Below are positions 1-7,527 of a DNA stretch of 17,173 bases, piece after piece. The stretch is taken from positions 1 through 17,173 of the forward strand of contig JACMIS010000142.1 of the NCBI GenBank assembly GCA_014381035.1. The letters are read 5' to 3'. The notes under the pieces were generated by a model. It searched no databases. It saw only the letters and a list, made by a program, of their open reading frames with translations, and was not told the origin of the DNA. The stretch's first letter is position 1; each line of letters begins with the position of its first letter. Source of the stretch: Armatimonadota bacterium. Lineage in GTDB: Bacteria; Armatimonadota; Armatimonadia; Armatimonadales; Armatimonadaceae. Made by a program: the position numbers and the translations under genes.

Positions 1-474
1 TAGGCACGTGCAGAACGCCTGGCTAAACCATTCGTCGTCTCCTTCCAATCGTTTCGCGCGTAACCGCATCGTTATCGCTCGGCAATCTTACACGCCAGCC
101 ACCTGGGCACTCCAGAATACGCCGTTTCGCGGACGCGGTGAGCGCGTGCGAGACACTATCATAATCGTAGGAAAAAGATGTGAAAAGACCGACCTCATGA
201 TGTCACCCGTTCTCGTGCGCCCCCAAGTTTCTTATTTCACGCCGGGCGGCGGCCCTGCCATACTTCTGGCGTGTGGTTCATGCGGTGCCATGAGATCGCC
301 GAGTGGGTGTTCGGGGAGGGGCGTGCGCATACGCCGCGCGACGCTACGTTGCGACGCTAAGTTTATTCCCTCGGACAATAATTCGGGGTCACTCTGAATT
401 GCAAATGCTTGGAGACGCTTGCCTGACAACACGCGACCGAGCTAAGACAGATAGAGGGATACCTCAGAGGTTTT
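1..474. other. left-edge stretch with no supportable gene
   Basis: Open frames exist on both strands (for example 8-397 on plus and 232-432 on minus), but their translations are Arg/Pro/Ser-rich, match no family I recognise and have no good ribosome binding site. A CATAAT-like hexamer at 160-165 has no partner -35 element at the right distance. The stretch probably holds the upstream region of the carotenoid oxygenase gene that starts at 475. I see no repeat, RNA gene or clear terminator in it. Confidence 0.5.
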
Positions 475-1893
475 ATGCATAATCAATTTAAAGGTGGACT
501 GCAAACGCAGAACAAAGAGATCGTCGTCGAGGAGCTTAGCGTCGAGGGACAAATTCCACCATGGCTGGTCGGGTCTTTAATCCGCACCACACCGGCGCAG
601 TTCGAGGTCGGCGGACAATCTTACCGTCACTGGTTCGACGGGCTGGCGATGCTCCACTCGTTCGCGTTTCAAGAAGGGCGCGTTTCCTACCGCAACCGAT
701 TTTTGGAGTCGAAAACGTATTGCGAGAGCAACCAAAGCGGCAAAATCGCCTACGCCGAGTTCGCGACCGATCCGTGTCAAACGCTCTTCAAACGGCTGAA
801 GACGGCATTCAGACCAGAAATCGGCGGCAACGACAACGTGAACGTTTCCCGGTTCGGCGATGACTATGTCGCGCTCACCGAAGTACCGCTGGCGATGACT
901 TTTGATTCACAGACGCTCGACACGCTCGGCGTCTACGATTACGAGAAAACCGACGCGCAGATTTCCACGGCGCATCCGCACTTCGATTCTTCCAGCGGAC
1001 TCGGCATCACCTATGCGGCGAAACTCGGAATGTCGAACGAATATCGTTTCTATACAATGAACGGTGGCAAGCTGGATTTGCTCGCCGCCATTCCCACCAA
1101 AAGCGTATCCTACATTCACAGTTTCGGGATAACCGAGCATTATCTGTTGCTTGCCGAGTATGCGTTAAAGCTGACGAGCGCACTTTCTATGTTGGTGAGC
1201 GGCAAACCGTTCATCGAGAATTTCGAGTGGCTGCCGGACGAAGGCGCGCGTTTCATCGTGGTTGACAAATCGACCGGCGCGGTCGTCAGCGAATCGCAGA
1301 CCGAAGCATTTTTCGCTTTCCACCATGTCAATGCGTTTGAGCGGGACGGTGAAATCTTCGCCGATTTTGTCGCTTACGCCGATGCGAGACTGGTGGAACA
1401 GTATTATCTCGACAAGTTGCGAGCCGACGATGCGCACGTTTCGGGCGGCGAGTTGCGCCGTTACCGGATTCCCCTGACAGGCGGACGTGCCACCTTTGAA
1501 TTATTGTCGGATACGAAAATCGAATTTCCGCGCCTCAACTACGAGCGTTTCAATGGTCAACCCTACGCCTACCTTTACGGCGCGAGTTTGAAAAGCGGAA
1601 CCACGGATTTTTACAACGAGTTGAGCAAAATCGAAGTGGACAGTGGCGTGGTCAAGACGTGGCAGGAGGCCGACTGCTATCCGGGCGAGCCGGTTTTCAT
1701 CGCCGCACCGGGCGCGGGTGCAGAAGACGCGGGCGCCATTCTGTCCGTGGTCTTCGATTCACGCCGCGGAACGACCTTTCTGGTGGTTTTAAACGCTCAA
1801 TCGTTTACAGAGATCGCCCGAACGCGATTGCCGCAACACATTCCTTTCGGCTTCCACGGGCAGTTTTTCCAGAGTGTTCCAACTAAAACTTGA
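475..1893 (+). CDS. carotenoid oxygenase family protein (carotenoid/apocarotenoid cleavage dioxygenase)
   Basis: Predicted 472-residue non-haem Fe(II) dioxygenase of the carotenoid cleavage / RPE65 superfamily, which cuts a polyene double bond of carotenoids or apocarotenoids to give aldehydes. Seen directly: the N-terminal signature RHWFDGLAMLHSF (51-63) and four candidate iron-binding histidines in family context, H167 (STAHPHFD), H215 (YIHSFGIT), H283 (AFHHVNAFE) and H461 (GFHGQFF). All four are present, so the enzyme looks intact, and the length is normal for the family. There is no signal peptide. The start is supported by AGAGG at 466-470, although the spacing is short. No carotenoid biosynthesis gene or rhodopsin lies nearby, so the substrate is unknown. 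The next gene on the same strand begins 215 bp further on, and co-transcription is uncertain. Family assignment is firm; the cleaved bond cannot be deduced. Confidence 0.93.
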   Translation: MHNQFKGGLQTQNKEIVVEELSVEGQIPPWLVGSLIRTTPAQFEVGGQSYRHWFDGLAMLHSFAFQEGRVSYRNRFLESKTYCESNQSGKIAYAEFATDPCQTLFKRLKTAFRPEIGGNDNVNVSRFGDDYVALTEVPLAMTFDSQTLDTLGVYDYEKTDAQISTAHPHFDSSSGLGITYAAKLGMSNEYRFYTMNGGKLDLLAAIPTKSVSYIHSFGITEHYLLLAEYALKLTSALSMLVSGKPFIENFEWLPDEGARFIVVDKSTGAVVSESQTEAFFAFHHVNAFERDGEIFADFVAYADARLVEQYYLDKLRADDAHVSGGELRRYRIPLTGGRATFELLSDTKIEFPRLNYERFNGQPYAYLYGASLKSGTTDFYNELSKIEVDSGVVKTWQEADCYPGEPVFIAAPGAGAEDAGAILSVVFDSRRGTTFLVVLNAQSFTEIARTRLPQHIPFGFHGQFFQSVPTKT

Positions 1894-2108
1894 CGGGTGG
1901 GGCAAACATAGAGCAAGCGGGCGCGGCCCTTACTGTAACTAACACGATGGTCGCCGAACTCATACAAGATTGGGGCAGCCCCGCTGCATCGAAGATCGTG
2001 CGACTGCTGGCCTCTAACGTACCAATAACACAGCCACTCAACAAGGGTTCGTAGCCAAGCCTTTCGCCGCGCGACGCCCCGCTCATCCCGTCAAATGAAA
2101 GAGACGAC

Positions 2109-3179
2109 ATGAAATCCGCAACATCTTCCTCCGGGAGTCCAGCCGCAGTCGGCGCTTTAGCAGCCACGCTACTTTTCACGCCGGTTTTGGCGCAGGCGCA
2201 AACGGCGACGCCCCCCACCACCGGTGAGCGCATTGCTATTCCCGGCGCGCGCGCCGTTGACCACGCTGGTTTCACCGTGCCTGATCTGGAACGGGCCGTC
2301 GCCTTTTTCACTGGTGTGCTGGGCGCCGCCGTGCTGTGGCGCTCGGACCCGTTTACCGCCGACGGGCGCGGCCCCAAAGCGCCCGCCGGTCTGAACGCGG
2401 ATCCCCGCGCTCTGGTGGGTCTGGCCATGTTGCGTTTGGGGCCAAACGTCCACATCGAACTCATCGAATACCGCATTCCCGGCGTCACACCCGTGATCCC
2501 CCTCGCCAGTGGGGTGAACGTCGGTCATCTCGCCTTCGATGTGGACGACATTCAGGCGGCGGGCGCGTACCTGCGCTCTAAGAACGTGGAAATGCTCGAA
2601 GGGCCGCGCCGCAACGCCAGCGGACCAAACGAGGGGCAGGACTCCTGGTTCTTCCTGACGCCGTGGGCGGTGACGATGGAATTGATTCAACGCCCGGACA
2701 TCATGGCATACCAGCGCGACACCTCGGCCCGTCTCTTCAAAGCGCCTCCGCGAACGAACGCGGCCCAGTTCTCTCCTGCTTCAGTTCCCACCTCGTTCAA
2801 AAGCGCGGAAAAGGAAATTTTGCGCCTCGATGAAGAGCGGGTGCAGGCCGTAGTGCGACGCGACTTCGCCGCGTTGGAGCGCCTGATGGCGCCCGAATGC
2901 GTGATGGTCGAGAGTGCTGGCACGTCCGTTACCACGCCCGAATTCATCGTGAATCTTAAGGCCAGTTCCGACGGCTTTGACACCTTCGTCATCGACGAAA
3001 ACCGGGTGCGCTTTTACGGCACGACAGCAGTCGTTACGGGCCGCTACCACAATGTCCGGCGCGTCAAGGGCGTCCTCCAGCCCGAGAAGCGCGCCCGACA
3101 TTTACGCGTATGGGCCTTCGCGGACGGTCACTGGCGTATGGTTTCGCATCAAGCGACCGAGATCGCGGCGACGCCATGA
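2109..3179 (+). CDS. secreted VOC (glyoxalase-like) domain fused to DUF4440/SnoaL-like domain
   Basis: A 356-residue two-domain protein. Residues 1-30 look like a signal peptide (short polar N-terminus, hydrophobic run AAVGALAATLLF, cleavage near AQA), so it probably acts outside the cytoplasm. Residues 48-195 form a vicinal-oxygen-chelate domain. Plausible metal ligands are H52 (VDHAGFTV), E117 or E120 (IELIEY), H140 (VGHLAFDV) and E191 (TMELIQ). After a linker, residues 232-350 resemble the NTF2-fold DUF4440 family, with EEILRLDEE-type opening helix, the AALERLMAPE turn, and the closing HLRVWAFADGHWRMVSHQ strand pair. VOC domains bind divalent metal and act in isomerisation, ring cleavage or resistance; the substrate here is unknown. 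The upstream GAAAGAG offers only a weak ribosome binding site. Domain calls are confident and the catalytic role is open. Confidence 0.85.
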   Translation: MKSATSSSGSPAAVGALAATLLFTPVLAQAQTATPPTTGERIAIPGARAVDHAGFTVPDLERAVAFFTGVLGAAVLWRSDPFTADGRGPKAPAGLNADPRALVGLAMLRLGPNVHIELIEYRIPGVTPVIPLASGVNVGHLAFDVDDIQAAGAYLRSKNVEMLEGPRRNASGPNEGQDSWFFLTPWAVTMELIQRPDIMAYQRDTSARLFKAPPRTNAAQFSPASVPTSFKSAEKEILRLDEERVQAVVRRDFAALERLMAPECVMVESAGTSVTTPEFIVNLKASSDGFDTFVIDENRVRFYGTTAVVTGRYHNVRRVKGVLQPEKRARHLRVWAFADGHWRMVSHQATEIAATP

Positions 3180-3492
3180 CCGGATCAGCCCTCGCCCTTC
3201 GGCGGCTACACGATCCCGACCCGTTTGCGAATCGGCTGGCATTCTGGCGGACCGAGTTTTGAAGATAGGGGGCGAGGTCTTTCGTGTAACCATGGGCGAT
3301 GCAGTCTCCCACTAAGCGAGCACCACGAAAGATCAACCTTCTGCCCCTTCACAATACGCCGATTCGGGGATTGCGCGGGCCACACCTGCGTCTACAATGA
3401 GATTGACGTTTGCGCAGGGTAGCAACACCGCGCCGCGCAAGCGCACAAGGGGATAAGTAGACTTTACCAAGCGTTACAACAGGAGCGAGAAC
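3180..3492. other. intergenic region before the SDR gene
   Basis: This 313-bp gap has no convincing coding sequence. Small open frames (for example 3225-3422) lack ribosome binding sites and read as low-complexity peptides. It contains a weak promoter candidate for the downstream gene (listed separately). I see no terminator with a clear stem and T-run after the VOC/DUF4440 gene, and no repeat. Confidence 0.5.
3371..3398 (+). promoter_or_regulatory. weak sigma70-type promoter candidate for the SDR gene
   Basis: TTGCGC (3371-3376) and TACAAT (3393-3398) are separated by 16 bp. The -10 matches consensus at five of six positions and the -35 at three. It would give a leader of roughly 85-90 nt before the ATG at 3493. 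No experimental support. Confidence 0.3.
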
Positions 3493-4116
3493 ATGAAAGT
3501 GTTAGTCATTGGAGCCGCCGGGAAAACCGGCAAAGCAGTCGTCGAACAGGCGGTGGCTGCTGGTCATCAGGTCACGGCTTTTGTCCGCAACTCGGGCGAA
3601 TACGACGTTGCAAGCGTGCGCGTCATCGAAGGCGACGCCACCGATAGCGTCGCAATGGACGCCGCCGTTCTGGGTCAAGACGCGGTGCTGGACACCATCG
3701 GCGGCAAAACGCCTTACAAGGCGACCACCCTCGAATCGGGCGCGGCCAGAACCATCATCGCTTCCATGCGGCGCAGCGGAGTGCGCCGCCTCGTAGTGAC
3801 TTCCATGTTGGGCGAAGGGGACAGCGAGGCCAATGCTCCCATCTATGAGCGGCTCCTTGTTGCGACCTTTTTGCGCGGCGCGAACAAAGACAAGGCGGCA
3901 ATGGAATCCGCTGTCGAAGCGAGTGGTCTTGACTGGGTGATTCTTCGCCCGGCCATCCTCACCGATGATCCCGCCAAAGGCGACGTGCGGGTCTTCGCGC
4001 CCGAAACGGGCGAGAAAGCCCATAAGATCACGCGCGCCGACTTGGCTGCCTTCATGATCGCCCAGCTTTCCAGCCGCGAACACCTCCATCAAGCCGTGAC
4101 TATCGCAAACGCCTGA
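3493..4116 (+). CDS. NAD(P)-binding Rossmann-fold oxidoreductase (atypical SDR, NmrA/BVR-B-like)
   Basis: A 207-residue protein of the atypical short-chain dehydrogenase / NAD(P)H-binding group (PF13460-like). The N-terminus MKVLVIGAAGKTGKAVVEQA contains the glycine-rich dinucleotide motif GxxGxxG at residues 7-13. This is followed by a basic residue after beta-2 (FVRN), suggesting NADP preference, and by the family blocks RLVVTSMLG, LDWVILRPAILTD and ITRADLAAFM. The length is typical. There is no catalytic YxxxK motif, as is usual in this subgroup, so it may be a reductase or a redox-sensing protein. AGGAG at 3481-3485 lies 7 nt before the ATG, a good ribosome binding site that fixes the start. 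A hairpin follows the stop. The physiological substrate cannot be inferred from context. Confidence 0.85.
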   Translation: MKVLVIGAAGKTGKAVVEQAVAAGHQVTAFVRNSGEYDVASVRVIEGDATDSVAMDAAVLGQDAVLDTIGGKTPYKATTLESGAARTIIASMRRSGVRRLVVTSMLGEGDSEANAPIYERLLVATFLRGANKDKAAMESAVEASGLDWVILRPAILTDDPAKGDVRVFAPETGEKAHKITRADLAAFMIAQLSSREHLHQAVTIANA

Positions 4117-4135
4117 GAGAGCTTCGCCAGAGAAT

Positions 4136-4164
4136 CCGAAATCCCCCTGTCGGGTGATTTTCGG
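4136..4164 (+). terminator. hairpin after the SDR gene, possible terminator
   Basis: CCGAAAT (4136-4142) pairs with ATTTTCGG (4157-4164), and a CCC/GGG pair extends the stem inward. It starts 19 bp after the SDR stop codon. There is no T-run after the stem, so it may be a weak or processing-type terminator. It also separates the SDR gene from the broken locus downstream. Confidence 0.4.
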
Positions 4165-4203
4165 TGATTGCCGCGCCGGAAGAATCAAACAGGAAATCAA
4201 CTT

Positions 4204-4614
4204 ATGCCAACAATGCCGCTCGATGTGACACGCCGCGTCAGCCGTTTTTCCCAGCAACGCTGGATTTTGGATGCCCTCATCAAACTGATGGGTGTGGAAT
4301 GGGATCAAGGCCGCCTGGGCTACATGGCTGCCGCTTGCGGGCACGACTCGCAGGGCGATTACATCGGTCTGCGCGCTTCGATCAAGGCTTACAACGACAT
4401 CGCGCGCGAGTTCATGAAAGCCGCCCGTCGCCGCGAACTGCGCGCACTCTCGCAACTGCAAATGCCCCCCGGTGACTCGACACTTCAACGGTATTCTGCT
4501 GCATGTCGACGGCGAAGATCTGCCATTATTGATCACCTTCGATACCGTTCCCAATCGCCTGGCTACTACTGGCATTCCTATCGTCGCGTCCGCGACCATC
4601 CCTCGCCCGGTTAA
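4204..4614 (+). pseudogene. N-terminal fragment of an alpha/beta-hydrolase-like protein, truncated
   Basis: From the ATG at 4204 (AGGAAA at 4191-4196, 7 nt upstream, a good ribosome binding site) the frame encodes about 85 residues that look like a real protein. Landmarks are SQQRWILDALIKLMG, VEWDQGRLGYM and the helix ending KAARRRELRAL. This resembles the helical N-terminal cap of DUF1100/FrsA-like or pseudooxynicotine-hydrolase-like alpha/beta hydrolases; the resemblance is from memory and was not searched. From about 4460 the sequence stops looking like that family and becomes Arg/Ser-rich until the stop at 4614. The nucleophile elbow and the rest of the hydrolase fold are absent. Just after a run of six C (4465-4470), the second reading frame takes over with unrelated coding potential. 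Best read as a gene cut by recombination or frameshift rather than a working 136-residue protein. Confidence 0.5.
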
Positions 4615-4975
4615 GGAGCGAGGCGATGCCTCACTATTTCCCTGGCCGTTTCCCAGAACGCTAATTACTCTGGATGCAGGTCTGCCCCCCTTTATTCACG
4701 CAACAGCTGCAAGGTTGCATGATGTTGCCTTCTTGGGTGCGGGAGGAGGTGAAGATCAACAGCGACAACTAGGTCAATTTACTGCTGCTCTCCTTGACGC
4801 CCTCTCTAACCCTTCCACGGAAATCTCTATCGCGGACTTGGCAAATGCCGTCCGTACCCGTTTCAAGATTCAACCAGAGCCGAACAGTACTTTCTCGGAG
4901 GCAGTGGTCTCGGAAGGTTCTATAGGATCGCTAAAATTTGTAAACGCCGAGTCACGGATTCGAACTTCAGAATAG
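4472..4975 (+). pseudogene. caspase-like (peptidase C14) C-terminal remnant, catalytic Cys missing
   Basis: The frame opens with a GTG at 4472 that lacks a proper ribosome binding site and encodes 167 residues. Its pattern resembles the second half of caspase-like domains. LLITFDTVPNRLATTGIPI (residues 19-37) resembles the block after the catalytic His, where a displayed 'D-T-D-P' stretch is common. RTLITLDAG (62-70) sits where the family has hydrophobic-DxCH. GQFTAALLDALSN (101-113) with ISIADLANAV (118-127) matches the usual 'FT-x-x-LL-x-x-L ... I-x-x-L' ending. The expected catalytic Cys is Gly70 and the following His is Leu, and no upstream GHG motif is present. If the family is right, this is a dead fragment. 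Codon use is less GC-biased than in neighbouring genes. It overlaps the hydrolase fragment in another frame. Family assignment is an inference and could be wrong. Confidence 0.38.
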
Positions 4976-5263
4976 CACCTCATCCCGTTCCGTTTGAAAG
5001 GGGCAGTTGATATGGGGATGTCTTCGCCTTTTATTAACTGTTAAAGAGCAGTCATTTTACTTATTTTTTCCATGTGACCTTCGCACAAGGAAAAGTAAAA
5101 GGGGAAAGGAAATAACAGGTTAGAAGCACGACCATGGCAGGTTGTTTGCCACGACATGATGTACATCCATTCGCCCTCCTTGCAAAAACTCAAGGAGGAC
5201 GTGGCTACGTTCTTGAATAGCAAATAACCGGTATTGACAGATTCTGTTGCGCAGGCGATACGA
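4976..5263. other. AT-richer gene-free strip between accessory and core segments
   Basis: This region, between the broken caspase-like frame and the 3' end of typA, is visibly more A/T-rich than its surroundings (A/T runs around 5030-5110). No open frame here has a recognisable product; the minus-strand frame ending at 5041 mostly reads through the end of typA. It contains one short perfect hairpin (5175-5198), listed separately. No RNA gene is recognised. Confidence 0.5.
5175..5198 (-). terminator. 8-bp perfect hairpin downstream of typA, possible terminator
   Basis: CCTCCTTG (5175-5182) and CAAGGAGG (5191-5198) form a perfect inverted repeat around an 8-nt loop, about 65 bp beyond the typA stop codon on the minus strand. 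There is no T-run on either side, so intrinsic termination is uncertain. Confidence 0.35.
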
Positions 5264-7102
5264 CTACCGCGTGTCGCTTTCGCGGTCCTTGCTGCGCTTT
5301 CGCATCTTTGGATCAAGCTCGCGCTTCCGCATCCGGATGTTTTTCGGCGTAATTTCCAGGAAATCGTCGGGACCGATGTACTCCAGTGCTTTATCCAGAC
5401 CCATTTCTTGCGGACGGGTCAGGCGCACCGCCATGTCGGCATTCGAGGAGCGCATGTTCGTCAGTGCCTTCATCTTACAGGCGTTAACTTCCAAATCACC
5501 TTCACGCTGATGGCGTCCGATGATCATACCTTCGTACACTTCGACGCCCGCCGGAAGGAACAGTTCGCCGCGCTCTTCGGCGTTGGACAAGCCGAACGGC
5601 GTGGTCGTGCCGGTTTCCGACGAGATCAGCGATCCCTGACGAGCCCGTTGGATGTCCCCCGCCCACGGTCCGTATCCTTCAAATAAGGTGGAAAGAACAC
5701 CGGTGCCACGGGTAAGCGTCAGGAACTGGTTGCGGAATCCGAGCAAGCCGCGGGTCGGAATGACGAACTCCAGTCGCACACCCGCGCCACGGTCGGCGGG
5801 ACGCATGTCCTGCAGTTCGCCGCGGCGGACACCGAGGGCTTCCATCACCGCGCCTTGATACTCCTCGGCGACCGAGATCAACGCCCGCTCATACGGTTCC
5901 TGCTTCGAGCCGTCTTCGCCGCGCCGTACCAGAACCTCGGGCATCGAGACTTGCAGTTCGTATCCTTCGCGGCGCATGGTTTCGATCAGAACGGCGAGGT
6001 GCAATTCCCCGCGCCCGAACACGACAAACTGGTCCGGCGAATCGGTTTCCGTAACCCGGAGCGAAACATTGGTTTCGAGTTCCTTGAACAATCGCTCCCG
6101 GATCTTGCGCGATGTGGAGTATTGCCCTTCGCGCCCGGAGAACGGCGACGTGTTCACGGCGAACGTCATCTGCAGGGTCGGTTCGTCCACCGACGGCGCG
6201 GGAAGCGCGGTCGGGTTGTCCCCGGCGGCGATGGTTTCGCCAATCGTGATTTCCGGCAATCCGGTCACGGCGATGATGTCGCCGGGGAACGCCGCGTCTA
6301 CCGGAGACCGCTTCAGCCCTTCGTAGACGGACACTTGCTGTACCTTCGCGTTGTACGAGGTTCCGTCGCGGCGGAACACGGTCACGGTCTGGTTGGTCTT
6401 CAGCGTGCCGGAAAAGACCTTGCCGATACCGAGGCGTCCGAGGAACGGGTCGCCGTCAATCGTGGAAACCATGGCTTGCACACCCGCACTCGCGTCGCCA
6501 TTGATCTTGGGCGAAGGCACGTGCTCCAGAATGGTATCAAACAGCGGTTGCAGATTTTCCGCCGGGGAGTTCTCCCAGTCCAGCGTCGCGATGCCCTTGA
6601 GCGCGGCAGTATACACCACGGGAAAATCCAGTTGTTCGTCGGTCGCACCGAGAGCGGCGAACAGGTCGAACGTCTGGTTGACGACCCAGTCCGGGCGAGC
6701 ATCGGGGCGGTCGATCTTGTTGACGACGACGACGGCTTTCAGACCGGATTGCAAGGCTTTTTCCAGCACGAAGCGCGTCTGCGGCATCGGACCGTCTACC
6801 GCGTCCACCAGAAGCAAGACGCCGTCCACGACGAGCATGACGCGCTCGACTTCGCCGCCGAAGTCGGCGTGTCCGGGGGTGTCCACCACGTTGATTTTCA
6901 CGTCTTTGTAGGAGATCGCCGTATGCTTGGAAATGATCGTAATGCCACGCTCTTTTTCCTGATCCATGCGGTCCATGACGCGGGTGGCGACTTCCTGGTT
7001 TTCCCGGTAGACACCGCCCTGCTTGAGCATACCGTCGAGAAGCGTTGTTTTGCCGTGGTCAACGTGTGCAATGATAGCGATATTTCGTAACTGCTGTGCC
7101 AT
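5264..7102 (-). CDS. typA: translational GTPase TypA/BipA
   Basis: A 612-residue EF-G-like ribosome-associated GTPase, important for growth in cold or stress and for 50S assembly in bacteria studied. Seen directly: G1 AHVDHGKT (12-19), the switch region with ERGITI (51-56), G3 DTPGHADF (74-81) and G4 NKID (128-131). These are followed by EF-G-like domains II, III and V and the TypA-specific C-terminal block ([21 protein letters not shown]), ending in a basic tail. Length and order match the family, so it is full-length. The ribosome binding site is weak (CAGG about 11 nt before the ATG). The promoter candidate and leader hairpin just upstream are listed separately. Long open frames on the opposite strand (for example 5855-7090) are shadows of its biased codon use. 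Confidence 0.97.
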   Translation of the reverse strand: MAQQLRNIAIIAHVDHGKTTLLDGMLKQGGVYRENQEVATRVMDRMDQEKERGITIISKHTAISYKDVKINVVDTPGHADFGGEVERVMLVVDGVLLLVDAVDGPMPQTRFVLEKALQSGLKAVVVVNKIDRPDARPDWVVNQTFDLFAALGATDEQLDFPVVYTAALKGIATLDWENSPAENLQPLFDTILEHVPSPKINGDASAGVQAMVSTIDGDPFLGRLGIGKVFSGTLKTNQTVTVFRRDGTSYNAKVQQVSVYEGLKRSPVDAAFPGDIIAVTGLPEITIGETIAAGDNPTALPAPSVDEPTLQMTFAVNTSPFSGREGQYSTSRKIRERLFKELETNVSLRVTETDSPDQFVVFGRGELHLAVLIETMRREGYELQVSMPEVLVRRGEDGSKQEPYERALISVAEEYQGAVMEALGVRRGELQDMRPADRGAGVRLEFVIPTRGLLGFRNQFLTLTRGTGVLSTLFEGYGPWAGDIQRARQGSLISSETGTTTPFGLSNAEERGELFLPAGVEVYEGMIIGRHQREGDLEVNACKMKALTNMRSSNADMAVRLTRPQEMGLDKALEYIGPDDFLEITPKNIRMRKRELDPKMRKRSKDRESDTR

Positions 7103-7154
7103 AATAAAAACCTGTAATAATCAAATGTGTATCGTACGGAAGGGTGACGCGACA

Positions 7155-7198
7155 AAAGACCCGCGCCGGACGAAGTTCCTTCTTCGGCGCGGGTCTTT
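7155..7198 (-). promoter_or_regulatory. 14-bp perfect hairpin in the presumed typA 5' leader (attenuator or terminator-like)
   Basis: AAAGACCCGCGCCG (7155-7168) is perfectly complementary to CGGCGCGGGTCTTT (7185-7198), with a 16-nt loop that can fold further (GAAG/CTTC). Read on the minus strand, the stem is followed by TTTTG, the usual look of an intrinsic terminator. It lies 52 bp before the typA start codon and downstream of the best typA promoter candidate, so typA transcripts should contain it. This suggests attenuation or another leader control. Alternatively it terminates antisense transcription leaving typA on the plus strand, where only TTT follows the stem. Confidence 0.65.
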
Positions 7199-7215
7199 CG
7201 CAAAATTGCCGCATC

Positions 7216-7244
7216 AGTGTATCATGACCCGTGGTAGGTATCAA
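7216..7244 (-). promoter_or_regulatory. sigma70-type promoter candidate for typA
   Basis: On the minus strand TTGATA (7239-7244) and TACACT (7216-7221) are spaced by exactly 17 bp, matching consensus at five and four of six positions. Transcription would start near 7209, giving a leader of about 107 nt that includes the strong hairpin at 7155-7198. Confidence 0.5.
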
Positions 7245-7307
7245 CGTCAGGCGGGCGGGACTCACGTCCGACAGAATAAGGATTCGACCGGGAAAGGTTT
7301 ACGCACG

Positions 7308-7451
7308 GTGGATACTCCGACATTTGAGTTGTGGCTGGAGTTCGAGCACTATCCTGTGGATAACGAGCCGACGGACCCGACCGACGACTTCGCCAACGTC
7401 CAAGTACGGTTAACCGAGTGGTTCTGTCCGCCCGATGAATCAGACAGTTAG
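7308..7451 (+). CDS. possible small acidic protein, unknown function
   Basis: A GTG at 7308 opens a 47-residue frame, VDTPTFELWLEFEHYP... to the stop at 7451, preceded by GGGAAAGG at 7290-7297, a plausible ribosome binding site about 10 nt upstream. The same frame can be entered at an ATG at 7224 (75 residues), but the added N-terminus is Arg/Gln/Gly-rich and overlaps the typA promoter candidate. The alternation of hydrophobic and acidic residues (FELWLEFEH, DDFANVQVRL) looks protein-like, and the end is abrupt, as if a longer small-protein family member had lost its C-terminus. I do not recognise the family with confidence. It may equally be a chance frame. Confidence 0.35.
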   Translation: MDTPTFELWLEFEHYPVDNEPTDPTDDFANVQVRLTEWFCPPDESDS

Positions 7452-7527
7452 CCATACACGGCACCCGTCCTATCCGTATCGCAACAATCCGATGTATCTG
7501 TTTTTCTTCGGACGGTAAAGACGTGGC

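Noticed and set aside
1883..2488. 201-residue minus-strand frame between the carotenoid oxygenase and VOC genes
   Set aside because: Mostly antisense to the signal-peptide and VOC coding sequence, with a low-complexity Ala/Ser/Pro translation and no ribosome binding site.
3502..4599. 365-residue open frame on the minus strand across the SDR gene
   Set aside because: The plus strand has a clear Rossmann motif and a good ribosome binding site. The minus frame reads as a shadow and has no family features.
4949..4968. GGATTCGAAC, resembling the reverse complement of a tRNA T-loop, as a possible integration scar
   Set aside because: The flanking bases do not form a T-stem, and no acceptor stem, anticodon arm or CCA context exists nearby.
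5234..5262. TTGACA box on the plus strand at the end of typA
   Set aside because: The hexamer 17 bp downstream (GATACG) is a poor -10, and there is no gene for it to drive.
5855..7090. 411-residue open frame on the plus strand across typA
   Set aside because: It lies wholly antisense to typA, has no recognisable family, and its His/Arg/Val-rich composition is what GC-biased codons give on the opposite strand.
7023..7451. Full 142-residue plus-strand frame upstream of the small protein
   Set aside because: Its first two thirds run antisense through the typA start and the leader hairpin. Only the last 47 residues look protein-like.
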